A DNA stretch of 64,000 nt from Silene latifolia (GCF_048544455.1 NC_133536.1:195365325-195429324), one strand, 5' to 3'; shown: positions 20,501 to 32,891, counted from the stretch's first letter. Notes: a model not told the origin generated them from the letters alone. A program made the numbers and translations.

Positions 20501-22601
20501 ATACTCCTGGGTTTGGCTCTTCTTGGTATGTGCATTCGGCCATGAAATCTGCAAGTGCTTGCCCCTTTATCGAAGGCCTCGGCTTGTACTGAATGCCGAA
20601 GCCGGAGAGTTCCACTGCCCATTTGATAAGCCTACCAGATTGTTCGAATTTTTCCAATGCCTTCTCCAACGGCTGGTCGGTTAAGACCGTCACGGGATGT
20701 GCGTCGAAGTAGGGTTTTAACTTCCTTGCGGCAACGACGACGGCGAAGGCTGCTTTTTCAATCAGTGGGTAATTTCTTTCGGCGGGCAATAATGTATGGC
20801 TGACAAAGTAGATCGGGTGCTGCTGCTTGTTTTCTTCTCTGACGATCACGGCACTGACCGTGGCCGAGGTAACTGCTAGATATAGATATAGCGTCTCCCC
20901 CAGCATCGGCCTGGACAGGGTTGGCAGTGTCAGAAGGTGAGCTTTCACCTGAAAGCTGTGCTTTGTTGCTCCCCCCAGCTGAAGTCTTTATTCCCTTTTA
21001 GCACTGTAAAGAATGGAGTGCTTTTGTCGGCCGACCGAGAGATAAAACGGGCAAGAGCTGTCATCCTCCCGGTCAGCGTCATTACCTCTTTTCGGTTCCT
21101 CGGCTCTGGCAGGTCCAGTATTGCTTGGACTTTCTCTGGATTGGCATCAATTCCCCTGGCACTGACAAGTACGCCGATGAACTTGCCGGCCCGGACACCG
21201 AAGTTGCACTTCTTTGGGTTTAGCTTCATCTTGTATTTCCTTAGTGAACAAAATGTCTCGTGTAAATCGGCTAGGTGCTCGCTGTCAGACTTGCTTTTTA
21301 CAATAGCATCGTCAACATAAGCCTCAACGTTTCGCCCTTTCTGATTTTGGAACACTTTGTCCACCAGTCTTGTGTAAGTTGCGCCAGCGTTTTTCAACCC
21401 GAACGGCATCATTTTATACATGAATGTGCCATCTCTGGTGATGAATGCGCACTTAGGCATGTCTTCTTCGGCCATGAATACCTGATGATACCCTGAGAAG
21501 GCGTCCAATGAGCTCGATAGTGTAGCCTGCCGTGGCGTCAATTAAACTATCTATTCGAGGCAAAGGATAACAATCTTTGGGGCATGCTTTATTAAGATTG
21601 GTAAAATCTACACACATTCTCCATGCCCCCGATGATTTCCTCACCATTACAACATTAGCTAGCCACTCAGGATAAGTACAAGGCATGATAAAGCCCGCCG
21701 CTAGTAATTTGTCTACCTCGGCTTTGATGGCTTCGTCCTTCTCGGCTGAGGAGTTCCTCATCTTCTGCTTGACAGGGCGAGCGGTGGGGAGTACGTTCAG
21801 CTTGTGAACAATCACCTCCCGGCTCACGCCTGGCATCTCGGCCGCTGAGTAGGCGAAGACGTCTTTATTCTTCCTCAGCAGGTCCAGGAGGTCGGCTCTG
21901 AATTTTGGCTTCAGGTTGACACCGACAGTTACGGTGCGGCCTGGGTCAATCTCCACTTCCCCGGTCTCCGCTCCTTCGACCATGCCGATGGCGGTATCCA
22001 TGCGTTCGCCCTCCTGTTGCAAGGATGGGCTCTTCCCCTTCTCTGATTTCTTTGCCACTTTGAAGGATTGCATGTTGCACCCTCTGGCGGATACTTGGAC
22101 ATTGACTACTTCGTCCTTCTCGTTCTTTGAGACGAGCTTATGCGCTTCCCCCCGGTCCGAGACATACATCAATGTCAGGGCCCGGATGGACATCACAGCG
22201 TCGGTTTCACTCAAAGTGACCCGACCTATGAGAACGTTGTAGGCAGACGAGCCGTCAATGACCACGAACTCAGACATAACATTCTTGGCCGCACTCCCCT
22301 CGCCGAACCTCACCGGCAGCCTGATTGACCCCAGGGGTACCAGGCCGGCCCCAGAAAAGCTGTACAACGGGTTGGTGCAGGGGCTCAAGTCTTCAACCTT
22401 CAGACCGAGGTTGAGAAAGCATTCTCTGTACATGATGTTCGTGTAGGCGCCTGTGTCAATCAGGCACCTCTTCACCAGGTGGTTGGCTATGTCCAAGTGG
22501 ACTACGAGTGGGTCGCTGTGAGGGGCGATGACTCCCTCGTAGTCCTTCTTCCCAATAGTTATATCGGGGATGTTGGAAGCGGGGGTTGCTGTGTTGGGCA
22601 C
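20501..22601 (-). mobile_element. Tat element protease, RT and RNase H part
   Basis: The sense strand is minus. The protease is near 22500 (CLIDTGAYTNIMY, active-site DTG). The reverse transcriptase runs from about 21800 (WLANVVMVRKSSGAWRMCVD, KDCYPLPRID, MPFGLKNAGATY, and AYVDDAIVKS as the YVDD catalytic motif). The RNase H start is near 20900 (ETLYLYLAVTSATVSAVIVR, FVSHTLLPAERNYP). The nested LARD-like element follows at 20495. These are parts of one fossil polyprotein region. Confidence 0.88.
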
Positions 22602-22694
22602 AAAGTTGATGGCCTGATATAGTTCGTTCAGGTGCCGTTTGTGCCCATAAGCGGACCCACCGTTCTCGTTGCCCCCGATGACAACATGGATTAC

Positions 22695-24256
22695 TCATAT
22701 CCGTTCAAAGACGAATTTCTTATTTGACCCGCCGGTATCAGTTTTTTGGCCTCCGGCAACATATTTGCCGAGGCTCCCCTTCCGGATCAGCTCTACAATG
22801 GCATTTTTCAGATGCCGGCAGTTGTCATTTAAGTGACCGGTGTGGCCGTGGTACTCACAGTACTGGCTCGTGTCACCGTCCCCCTCGCCTTGGGAGGCCT
22901 TTCCCACTTCTGACCCTCGTTCCTGCTCTGGGCGAAGACCTCGGCAGCAGATACGACCAGGGGGGTGTGATTATTGTACCGCTTTTGGTAGTACGGTCCT
23001 GAACTCCCCCCGGCGCCCGCCGAGTTCTGTTTCCTGGCGGACTTGTCAGACCGTGACCTATTATTGTCACGACGTCCTTCATTCGGGTTGTCCTCCCGGT
23101 GGCTCTTCTTCTCCGAGTGCCCAGCCTCGTTGTGGCCTACCCAGGTTTTGTGATAGTCCTCCACCTTTATGGCTTGATCGGCCAGCTTTCTAGCGGAGTC
23201 TAAGTTCAGGCCACCGCACTTGATGAGCTCGTTTTTTAAATCTCCTCTTGGGAGGCCCTTCATCAGTGCGAACGCCGCCAGCTCGGGGTTACACTCCCGG
23301 ATCTGCTGAACCTTGGCGTCGAACCTCTTCACATAGCTACGTAGAGACTCGCCCCCCTCCTGTCTGATAGTCAGGAGATCTGATGTCTCCACGGCCCTCC
23401 TCTTATTGCAAAGAGTACACTAAAAGGCGTCCCTCGGTCGGCGTAACGAGATATCCGAGCCGTCGGGCAGCCCCTTGTACCAACTTTGAGCCATCCCATG
23501 CCAGGTCGTTGGGAAGACTCGGCATCAGACCTCATCGGGTTGTTCCCACACCGACATGTACGACTCAAAAGCCTCGGCATGGTCGGTGGGGTCGCTATCC
23601 CCTTTGTATGTGAGCGCCGACAACTCCAGCTTGGTTGGCACGGTGGTTTCAAGGACATAGGCACTGAGGGGCTGTCTGACCACGTGTCGAGTGACACGCG
23701 GCGATCGGCTCCTCGCAACCCTAATCCGGCTACTCTCCCCGTGGCGGGAAGGGCTTCTTCTCCGACTCTGATGAGTCGGGCTTCTTCTCCGACTCTGGTG
23801 AGTCAGGCTTCTTTCACTCCTCTGGGGCAGGCCTCGTTGGTGCCGCGGCGACGCTGTCCTCCCGCGAGTGCGGGAAGGACTCAGGTCTACCACTGGCACT
23901 ATGGGTTCCCCCGGCGTCTTGACATGGTCGGCTTCTTCCAATGCTCCGTTCAAGTTTCTCGGAGTCACATTTTGGGCCCTTGTCTCCGGTGGGGGTGCCG
24001 CCGCTCTTGTCGTTGTGACAGTGTGAGTCGGCATGTTACCCAGTAAGTCCAGGAGTAGCTTTAGTTTAGCTGCATCAACCACATGTCCCATGATGGTGAC
24101 TTGGTCGGCGGGCAGCGGTGTATCTTGTTCCTTTGGCATCCCGTTCGTCGTATCAGTGATACGGCCGGTGGGGGACTGCCCGATTTCAGAGTTGTGGAAT
24201 GTGTCATCTTGGTAGAATTCAGTTTCCACAAGCACCATCTCTGGTTGTTTCGACAT
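22695..24256 (-). mobile_element. Tat element gag region
   Basis: In the sense (minus) direction it opens with MSKQPEMVLVETEFYQDD at 24256, followed by a low-complexity RS/P-rich stretch. A retrotransposon gag core follows (LSALTYKGDSDPTDHAEAFE; DLLTIRQEGGESLRSYVKRF; ALMKGLPRGDLKNELIK). A zinc-knuckle-like YCEYHGHTGHLNDNCRHLK lies near 22840. The gag is spread over several frames and is degraded. Fossil element. Confidence 0.85.
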
Positions 24257-24335
24257 CTTCTTAGCTTGTTGGGTGGGTTTTTTGTTTTTTTTTTTTTTTT
24301 TTTTGTAAGGGATTTAATTAGCTTTTAGTATGGTC

Positions 24336-24353
24336 TTCCCACAGACGGCGCCA
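24336..24353 (-). other. Primer-binding site of the Tat-like element
   Basis: On the minus strand TGGCGCCGTCTGTGGGAA starts two bases inside the 5' LTR. TGGCGCC starts are common in plant non-chromovirus Gypsy elements. The matching tRNA was not determined here. Confidence 0.7.
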
Positions 24354-24355
24354 AT

Positions 24356-24816
24356 TGTTCCGGGTGTAATTCCGAAGCAGTTATTTGTTACCACTCGTGG
24401 CTTGTAGAATGACGTCTTTGATTGAATCCTCCTTTCGGCCTCTCCTGAAACAATGAACAAACTGAGGGCTCGGCTTTGGCCGAGCGTACTCACTCCGACG
24501 CTCAAGTCAGCGAACTTAAAGAGATAAGTTGCGTGTTACTTGGCAAAGTATATATTGTAGAGAGATAAGGAAGATATTACCAGATTATGAGGTATTTAGG
24601 TTATCTTTCGGATGCTTTCCTCAATGAGGGTTGAGGAGTATTTATAGACTTTCACCTTTTGTCACGTAGTGGCCAAGTGGCCAAGTGGCTAGCAGGTGGA
24701 AAGACCGTTCTACCCTCGGCCGATGGACCCATGGCAGGTCGGCCGAGGGGTCTTGGATATCTTTGACCTTGCTCAATATGTTGACTCGGTCAGCGGGTGC
24801 AGAATATGCCCCGTCA
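24356..24816 (-). repeat. 5' LTR of the Tat-like Gypsy element
   Basis: It runs TGTTCCGGG to GCCCCGTCA, 461 bp, in direct repeat with 6877-7329. It is followed by the target duplication AATTA. Confidence 0.92.
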
Positions 24817-25100
24817 AATTAAAAAACCAACTTCTTAAGACGTTGCTAACCTTTAATAATAATAATAATAATAAATTATTAAAATAACTTGTATCAATAT
24901 GATTAATGTATCCATTAAATAGAATAGAATTAAAATATTAATATTAATAAATATGATTAATTTCGGAATTTTGTTTTCTATTTTAAATTTCGTAGAGGCA
25001 TTAGAAATTAGTTTTGGACCATAATTTCGACATTAAGCCGCCCGTGACCTGTTTTTTTTTTTTTTTTTTTTGGTACATATGAGGGGCAAAGCCCCGGAAA

Positions 25101-28100
25101 TCAACTACTTGCTATTACACGGGGAATAGCAACCCCAAATATGTCTTCTCGGAGAATAGGGCGTAACTCATCTATAGGAGCTTCTAAAAACGATACAATG
25201 GTGCTCGAAAACACTCCTTGATTCGCTAACAAATCAGCAGCTCTATTCGCCTCCCTATAGGTGTGATCCAGCTTAACCTCCCAAAGCTCGTCCTGGATTA
25301 ATTCTTGACATTGTTTAACAATAAACTTCATGCTATTGCTAACTAATTGTTCCTCGTTGATGATCTTTACACAATTAGAATTATCCATGTGAATTAAGAG
25401 CCTTGACAATCGAAGAGCTTTAGCTCGTTTCAACCCTGCGAGAAGCGCTAAAAATTCCGCCTTCATAGACGTGCAAGAACCACATGAAAAGTAATAAGCA
25501 GATAAGAAGTTACCCGTTTCATCCCGGAAAATACCTCCCCCTCCAGCTGGCCCTGGGTTTCCCTTAGACGCTCCATCCGTATTCAAAAGGATCCATCCAT
25601 GTGGCGGCGGCAACCATCGAATAAAGACTTCGACATTCGGATTTATTTGTTGTGGGATAAAGATATTAAATTTATCAAAAGCTTTTTTTGACCACTCAAG
25701 TTGTTGGTAGAGAAATGATCCTGGTAACGTCGGATTCTCATTATCCCGTCCGAAGACGATATTGTTTCTCCATTTCAAAATCCACCAACACGTTAGAGCG
25801 AACAAGATAGGCCAGTCCAGTTCCGAGGTTGTAACTTCGTTGCTTGCGTTTTTGGTTAACCAGTCCAAGAAGGAAGGAGCATAGAAATCAGAGCACATAG
25901 AGTTTATACCAACTGCGTCCCAAATTCGCTTCGAGTATGGACATGCGCGGAGTAAGTGATCCGTTGTTTCCTCGAACTCGTTACACCTCGGGCACATGGG
26001 GTCATCACCCATATTCCTTACTACACGGTTCACATTCACCATCAGTCGGCCATGAGCTGCTAGCCAAAGAAACATACGCACTCTTTGTTGTACAGGGATA
26101 CGCCATATCGTACGCCATATCAAAGATTCGGGAAGAGTCGAATAGTCTAGTTCCTTCAGAAATCCTAAAGCAGAGCTGATAGAAAATTTACCCGATGACG
26201 TACCCTTCCAATAAAGGGAATCCTCAAGGTCTGGGTCATCGACAAGTGAAATCGAAGCTATCTTTTGTAATAGTTCTTGCGGCAGGAAGTTTGAAAACGA
26301 GTCCCAATTCCACCCATGCCCTTCACTTCACATATCACTGACAGTTTCAAACCGTCTGTCTTCCGGAATTGGGACAATAGAATGGTCGCTTAAGCATTCG
26401 CCATCCACCCAAGTGTGGTCCCAAAAGAGAGTACTTCTACCATTACCAATGACCATGGATGCTCCCCGGACTATGGTGCGTGACTGAGATGTTATACCGG
26501 CCCAAACATTAGACATACTATTTTTAGGTTGAAATATGTCAATATCGCACCGATTGTTGCAATACTTGGCACGTAAAACCTGTGACCATAGGCTCGATCT
26601 TTCAGTTAAGACTCTCCATCCAAGCTTGGTTAGAAAAGCGGCATTCGCTTGTCTAGCTGACATAATACCCAAACCCCCGATAGATTTTGGTTTTTGAATA
26701 TTTTCCCATGATACGAGATGGATAGATTTTTTGTCTTCATCTCCGCCCCATAGAAATCGACGGGATTTTCTATCAATGGAGTCACATACCGATCTTGGAA
26801 TTTTAGCTGATTGCATATTATAATTAGCAATTGTGTTCAGAGTTGATTTTACGAGAGTAGCTCTTCCTGCCAAAGATAATCTTTTAGTAGACCACCCGGC
26901 TAATCTTCGATTAACCCTTTCTTCTAGATGAGAAAAAGTATGGCGATTAACCCTGCCATTGATGGTAGGAACCCCTAAATACGTACCCAGATCATCAGTT
27001 TCTTCGAACTCGAGTATATCACGTACTGCTATTCGGGTCGTACCTTCCGTATTTGACGAGAAGAAAATTTTGGATTTAGGGGCACTGACCTTTTCTCCAG
27101 AAACTTTGCAAAAATTCTCAAGCACATTCTTGATTAACAGGGCTTGTTCCTCCGTTGCCTCCGCGAATAGCACCATATCGTCAGCGAAAAATAAGTTGGT
27201 GATATGTGGTCCATTTCGACACGAGACAATGGGATGCCAATTATTATTTCGGACTTCGTAATCTATTGCTTGTTGAAGCTTCTCGAGGCACATGACAAAA
27301 AGGTAAGAAGACAATGGATCCCCTTGACGAACCTCTCGAGACGGAGTAAATTGCTCTGTTGGTTCACCATTCCAAAGAATTTGCATCCTTGGCGATCTTA
27401 CACACTCCATTAATACATCAATTAGTAACCCCGGAAAATTCATATCGCTAAGAGTGGCGTGGATAAAATCACATCGAAGTCTATCGTAGGCCTTCTCCAG
27501 GTCTATTTTAATTGCCATGATGCCTGTTTTCCCCTTCTTTTTACGCATAGAGTGGATGGCCTCTTGAAATATGACGATATTATCAGTAATTTGTCGACCC
27601 GGCACGAACCCACTTTGGGTTTCTGAAATCACGTGTGGCAGCACCCTTTTGATACGGTTGGCTAATGCCTTACTGATAATCTTATACGCGACATTGCACA
27701 AGCTAATAGGACGGAACTGAGTGATAAACTCGGGAGTATCCACTTTTGGGATTAGAACAAGATGGGTATCGTTTAAGCTGGTTGGCATGCCTTTACCTTC
27801 TAGTACATTTATCACCATACTGCAGAGCGAGGGTGCGATTAAACCCCAATTTTTTTGATAAAATAGGGCTTGGAAACCATCCGGACCTGGGGCCTTGAGC
27901 GCCCCCATATATGAGATAACGTTTTCAATTTCTGCCATAGTAAACGGCTTCGTCAGCCACTCCCAATCCCTTGTATTAAACTCCTGGAATAAGTCTCATG
28001 GAAGCAGATCATACGTACCTTCAAGCGGCTCGTCTGTATATAAGTTTTTAAAATAATTCGCAACAATCCCTTTAATGACTAAGGGATCATCCTTCCAATC

Positions 28101-29285
28101 GCCATTATCATCTCTCAGGGAGGTAATTCTGTTCCGCCAGCGTCGCACTAGGGTACTCACATGAAAATAGGCTGTATTACGATCACCGTCTTTTATAAAT
28201 TCTAATCTCGACTTTTGGTACCATAACAGTTCCTCCCTGGCAAGAATTTCGTCTAATTCTCTTCGTAAGTTTGCTTCCAATTTTATGATGTTGCTCTTTC
28301 TTCCCAAGGCCAGAGAACGCTGACAACCTTCGATGCGCGCTAACAGATTTTTCTTTTGTTTAAAAATATTTCCGAAAATCTCAGCATTCCAGGTCTGTAA
28401 TTTATTCGATAAGGTTTCAAGACGGGTTGTAAAACTGTCTTCCTCGGGCCAACTTTCATCAACGAACTCCTTGAAGTTTTAATGGGTAAGCCAACAAGCT
28501 TGGAACCGAAACGGCCTATTAATCGCATTAAGTGGGACGAAGCCATTGGGTGAAATAAATAGACGACAATGATCCGACTGTATAGCAGGCACATGACGGA
28601 CCATAGCATCTTCGAAAAGGGCTCCCCAATCTGCATTGCAAAGTGCTCTGTCTAATCTGGCGCTCTGTCTAGTAGCCACTGAGTTCCCTCTTGCCCAAGT
28701 ATGAGAAGGTCCAGTAAATGCTAGCTCAAGGAATTCGCAGTTTTCAATCCAATTATCGAAATTCTCGCATCTTCTCGCCATATTTTGATCTCCTCCATGT
28801 CTTTCCCTTAGGGAGCGGGTCTCGTTGAAATCCCCCGCGAGAAGCCACGGCCTATTGTTATTTCGAGCAAAGTTCTCTAATTCCACCCATAATTGCCTCC
28901 TATTAGTCGGGTCAGGGCTTGCATAAACGGCTGAGAAGAACCAAGGTAACTCCCCATTACGAGGTATTTCTACTGTAATAAACTGTTGATGCTCTGTTAT
29001 GGGTGTTAACGTATTAATCTCTTTTCGCCAATACAGCCATATTCCCCCGCTAAACCCTATAGCGTTAACGCGAGATTGCCCATTATATCCCAGGATTGTT
29101 CCCATCTTAATAGCGTGCTCTTCTCCCATATGGGTTTCAACTAAAGCAAGGACCGTGGGCTTGTATATTCTGACAACCTCTTTAATAGCGTTAATTTTCT
29201 TCTTATTTCCAGTGCCTTGGACATTCCATACCATATAGGTAATATGGGGTAAGTTGGGAGCCAGGTTCGGGATTCTTGTACTCAT
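25101..29285 (-). pseudogene. LINE ORF2 (EN-RT-RNase H), interrupted
   Basis: The frame starts at 29285. The apurinic-type endonuclease comes first (MVWNVQGTGNKKKINAIKEV; LLAGDFNETRSL; SDHCRLF). The reverse transcriptase follows (KAPGPDGFQALFYQ; FRPISLCNVAYKIISKALAN; IDLEKAYDRL; LFFADDMVLFA). Next are the zf-RVT zinc region (WRIPVQQRVRMFLWLAAHGR; CPRCNEFEETTDHLLRACPY) and an RNase H (LNTDGASKGNPGPAGGGG; MKAEFLALLAGLKRA; HMDNSNCVKIIN) near the C-terminus. In-frame stops at 28479-28481 (TAA), 27996-27998 (TGA) and 26328-26330 (TGA) divide it. Downstream sequence stays in frame, so decay is recent and by point change. Confidence 0.9.
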
Positions 29286-29492
29286 TAAAAAAGGTATATA
29301 ATTTAACGAAGACAGATATCTTGACTTACCAGCTTAAGGATTCTATCAATACTCCATGGTATCGACAGCTCCATCATTAGATTCGAGGGTTTGTCCCTCG
29401 CTAGCTCGAATTTCACATCCAGAATTGGACACTCCGACACTACAATCCCCAGATAGGGTGCCGCCATCTCTGGCCATGTCGCCACTTGAAAT

Positions 29493-31178
29493 TTATGTGA
29501 CGGTGGTATTATCTCTATCTGGGAGTTTTGTGGGAGGCATCGTGGTTGAGGGAGGTGGCGGTTGAGATAAGATAAGTATGGGTGAGGGTTCTTGGAGTTG
29601 ATTATTAACTCGTACATGATTGGGTGTCACAGAAATCGTACTAGGCGAGGATTGTTTGGCAGGACTAGAGATGACTGTGGTTGATGGAATATTTGTGATA
29701 TCAGTTAGGACAGGTTTAGGAATAATAGGGGCAGAGGAAATATTATTATTGAGATTAATTTGAGCAGTGGGATTTTTTAATGAATTTTTTGATTGAATAT
29801 TTTTAGCAATATTTTGCTGGGATTTTGCTTGGGGAATAAGTTTGTATGTTTGTTTATTAAGGGTAGCAATCTTTTGCTTAATTTTAGGGATTGGAGCAAT
29901 ATTACGAGGGATTGAAATTGGATTATTCATGGAAGGTGTGTTAAGAATAGGCTGATTTGGTGGGATTTCAGAATTTGCATGATTATTGGAAAGAATTTCA
30001 AACCTTGACCCGATTGAATTTGAGGATTGACCGAATTCGAAAACCGTTTTCGGGATGCTTGAACTGACACTCTGTTTCTCGACGCTAGCTGCTGGTTTCC
30101 TGCGTGGTGGTTTCTTTACCATCATCCACTCTCCAAAATATGATGCTTCCTCTGGTTTGAGGCCCGCTTCCAAAGAGTTCTCATTGGGGATATCTTGATT
30201 GGTTTCATTACCTAGATTATGTCCGTCTAACTCCATTCCAGCTTCGTTTGACAAAGTCTTGGAGCATTCCTCTGCTAGATGACCCATACGCCCGCAGTTG
30301 AAGCATATTTTTTTCAGGCCCTCGTACTGAATCCGGTACACCTTACCATATAGTCGGAATTTCGACAATAATGGTTTAGATATGTCAACCTCCACACTGA
30401 TACGGGTAAACTGACCCCTCTCTGCATTTGCCGTGTTCTTGTCGATACGAATTACTTCCCCAATTCTTGACCCTATTTTTCGTAGGAAAGTTTCATTGAA
30501 ATATTCCACGGGTAAATTCGGGATTCTTACTCACGCTGTGAGTTTTCTGATATGGTCTTCCGAAGGGACCAAATTTGGAATCCACTTCCTAATCGTAAGA
30601 TAGTGATCATCGATCATCCATGGGCCCTGTGATACGACGAAGTCGTAATCTTGCCTGGATGAAAATCGAGCCACATAGTACGAACCGGTGAGATGGGTAA
30701 GCGTCAATTTCCCCTTAATTGACCATTTCGCTTGTAACTTCCTCATAAGTGAAAGATACCCAATGTTCTTATCGAACATTTTGATTATTAAGGAATGGCG
30801 CCAGGGTCTGCGAATGATGGCTTTCTCTTCCTTGGTAAGGCAGATGCGAGGACATGTGGCTTCATCCTCATCTTGGTCGTCTTCCTTATCATCTTCTGAG
30901 TCTAAATCGAGATCGTCCAGAGATATGTCTTCAACGCCGACATAACTCTTTCCAAACCCTTGCACCGTGTCTCTGAAAGACAAGACAGGGGCATTGAGTT
31001 TCTCAGATGGAGATGAATTATTCATAGCAGGTGTATTGTTCATTTCTGACGCATTGAACTCATGAATGTGCATCGTTTTCCTTTTCGCATTCTTCACGAG
31101 TGGGGGAAAAACCACATTTGAGGGCTCCGGATTGGTAGGTCCGGTCTCCGGCGGGAGACCATCAGTAGAGCCAAGCAT
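29493..31178 (-). pseudogene. LINE ORF1 (gag-like), interrupted
   Basis: The likely start is the ATG at 31178 (MLGSTDGLPPE); upstream codons run past the element's 5' end. A DUF4283-type RNA-binding region precedes the break (KMFDKNIGYLSLMRKLQAKW; YYVARFSSRQDYDFVVSQGP). A CCHC zinc knuckle, CFNCGRMGHLAEEC, follows near 30290. The C-terminal third is low-complexity, rich in P, N, I and S. One in-frame TGA at 30531-30533 lies where plant L1 ORF1 proteins carry a conserved Trp (family pattern AWVRIPNLPVEYF). Confidence 0.85.
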
Positions 31179-31239
31179 TCGAATTTTTAGGGAATTTTCT
31201 CTCACTAGCTTTTTTAGATAGATTAACGCCCGTGACCTG

Positions 31240-31525
31240 TGTGAGTGACACAAACGGACTATTGTCCCGACATGTTTGATCGGTCTAATTGATTCAAGTT
31301 AAGGCAAACTCTGTTTCAAACAAATGCCCAAATAAAAATTAAAATTTTGATAAACAACTCAACCAGAGAAAAATTATTCATGTAATCAAATTCTCATACT
31401 ATATAGTGCCGCAAAAATAAACAGTCATTGCACTATAATGTAGTCTATGTAGTCCATTCCACACCATAATAACCTTCTAACCCTCCAGACAAAATCATAG
31501 TCTAACACGGTAATCCGACATAGTT
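31240..31525. other. 3' flank of FBX3
   Basis: AT-rich sequence between the LINE target duplication and the FBX3 stop. I see no gene in it. Confidence 0.5.
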
Positions 31526-32737
31526 TTAGAATTGAGGAATAAACCACGTTGGTGTGCAAAAGAAGGAACGTGTATCATCACCTTCATAGAATCGCAATAT
31601 ATCGTTCGTTTTGAAGTCAAATACTCCCATATCATGTCCACCGAACTCTCTTGGTGTCAACCAAGAGCCACTTTCATCATCGGTAAAATATATACAGGAA
31701 GGTTGTAAACATTTAGCATCATCTGCTACAGAAACCGACATAGAAGAGTTATCACCCACAAACAATGCCACATCACCCAAATCTTCAACGTTCTCCCAAT
31801 CTTTGTCTATATGATTAAGTTTGAAAATTTCAAAATCATTTGTTCGGTAAACAATGTCATAATCGTAATTAGTATTATCTGCATTCGACACATGAACCTT
31901 GGATCGTAACACCATGAGAAGATCAGTATTTGATTGTATCAAATATACTTTTATTTGATCTATGTATAAATCATTGAAAGTTTCAGGATCACCCGGCAAA
32001 TAATCCATTGGTTTAACAAGCTCAAAGCCAAAGAATTCCTTGATCTCCCAATATGCAATTGCTGCATCATCGTATATAGCATATACATGATTATCCATGG
32101 CCACAACATCAAAAATGCGAACACTTGTTGTTTCTTTTATCAATACTGATGTCCAAGATGGATCTCCATGCCGAGCAAAAGCTAGCCGTCTGTGGAAATC
32201 ATAAATTATCATAATAACAAACTCATGACGATGATCATTTTGAGAAACTTTGAGGACAATTAGCTTTGTCAAAAAACCCGACAAACAGGAATGATAATAA
32301 TCTCGTCGTTCATTATTATATGCCGGGGTATTTTTGGGTAGGTATGGGAGAGTTTCCAAAGATGGGAAACTAATAGTCGCCTTGGTGATTGGATTAAATA
32401 GTTGAACGGAGAGGTCAAGTTTAGCCATTGCAACCCAACCATAAGGCGATCCCCAGCACCTTCCTCCAAACGTTTCTGGAAGATTCCATCTGTAACACTT
32501 ATTTTCATTGTCGATATTCAACATCTTTCGAACGCAATCAGGATTATCTTTAGTGTTCTCAACAAGTAAAAGCCATGGTACTTCTGGTTTAGCCCTCCAT
32601 ATGTGCTTAATTGAGGACGAAGCACGATTCCAGGACCGACAGACAAGGGAAAAATAAATAAAATCTTCAAAAGATTCCAAGTTGAATGCAACGGCAGTAA
32701 GAAGGTCAAGAGGCAATGTAGACCAGTTTGGAGCCAT
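31526..32737 (-). CDS. F-box/DUF295 protein FBX3
   Basis: The protein has 403 residues from the ATG at 32735-32737 (MAPNWSTLPLDLLTAVAF). An in-frame ATG ten codons upstream lies in the repeat-derived leader and is less likely. The F-box is at residues 4-45 (LPLDLLTAVAFNLESFEDFI, VCRSWNRASSSI). The DUF295 propeller includes VPWLLLVENTKDNPDC, FGGRCWGSPYGWVAM, VFDVVAMDN-like (IFDVVAMDNHVYAIYDDAA), YFTDDESG, FGGHDMGVFD and the terminal PTWFIPQF. It looks intact and full length. The closest neighbour is FBX4, at roughly 80-85% by eye. It would be an SCF adaptor with unknown substrate. A 52-bp tandem repeat lies immediately upstream. Confidence 0.88.
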   Translation of the reverse strand: MAPNWSTLPLDLLTAVAFNLESFEDFIYFSLVCRSWNRASSSIKHIWRAKPEVPWLLLVENTKDNPDCVRKMLNIDNENKCYRWNLPETFGGRCWGSPYGWVAMAKLDLSVQLFNPITKATISFPSLETLPYLPKNTPAYNNERRDYYHSCLSGFLTKLIVLKVSQNDHRHEFVIMIIYDFHRRLAFARHGDPSWTSVLIKETTSVRIFDVVAMDNHVYAIYDDAAIAYWEIKEFFGFELVKPMDYLPGDPETFNDLYIDQIKVYLIQSNTDLLMVLRSKVHVSNADNTNYDYDIVYRTNDFEIFKLNHIDKDWENVEDLGDVALFVGDNSSMSVSVADDAKCLQPSCIYFTDDESGSWLTPREFGGHDMGVFDFKTNDILRFYEGDDTRSFFCTPTWFIPQF

Positions 32738-32738
32738 A

Positions 32739-32891
32739 TCTATTAGCAGCAGCAGCAAGAAACACAATTAAACACAGACCTCGGTTACGATCTAATAGCA
32801 GCAGCAGCAAGAAACACAATTAAACACAGACCTCGGTTACGATCTAATAGCAGCAGTAAGAAACACAATTAAACAGAGAACTCGGCTTCGT
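32739..32891. repeat. 52-bp tandem repeat, three units
   Basis: Units start at 32739, 32791 and 32843 with TCTAWTAGCAGCAGCAG and AACACAATTAAACACAGACC, then CTCGGTTACGA. The third is a little shorter and diverged. The array begins within two bases of the FBX3 start codon, so it lies in its leader or proximal promoter. FBX4 lacks it. Confidence 0.85.

Larger units (their letters stand above)
6877..24816 (-). mobile_element. Ty3/Gypsy LTR retrotransposon, Tat-like
   Basis: The element is bounded by LTRs of about 455 bp and a 5-bp target duplication AATTA (6872-6876 and 24817-24821). Its sense strand is minus. Order in the sense direction: LTR, primer-binding site, gag (24256-22695), protease, reverse transcriptase and RNase H (22601-20501), integrase (to 11398), a repeat-rich region, an extra ORF region on the opposite strand, LTR. 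A LARD-like element (13113-20495) sits inside the pol region; without it and its target repeat the element is about 10.6 kb. The opposite-strand ORF between pol and the 3' LTR points to the Tat lineage. It is a fossil with roughly half a dozen breaks besides the nested insertion. The LTRs differ at about six positions by eye, so it is young, probably under about a million years. Confidence 0.9.
25052..31226 (-). mobile_element. L1-type LINE, full length, inactivated
   Basis: A 13-bp target duplication CGCCCGTGACCTG flanks it (25039-25051 and 31227-31239). The poly(A) tail is read as a T run at 25052-25072, so the sense strand is minus and the whole 6.2 kb from 5' end to tail is present. It encodes a DUF4283/zinc-knuckle ORF1 and an endonuclease, reverse transcriptase, zf-RVT and RNase H ORF2. 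Four in-frame stops interrupt the two ORFs, with no frameshift noted. It sits between the Gypsy element and FBX3. Confidence 0.92.
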
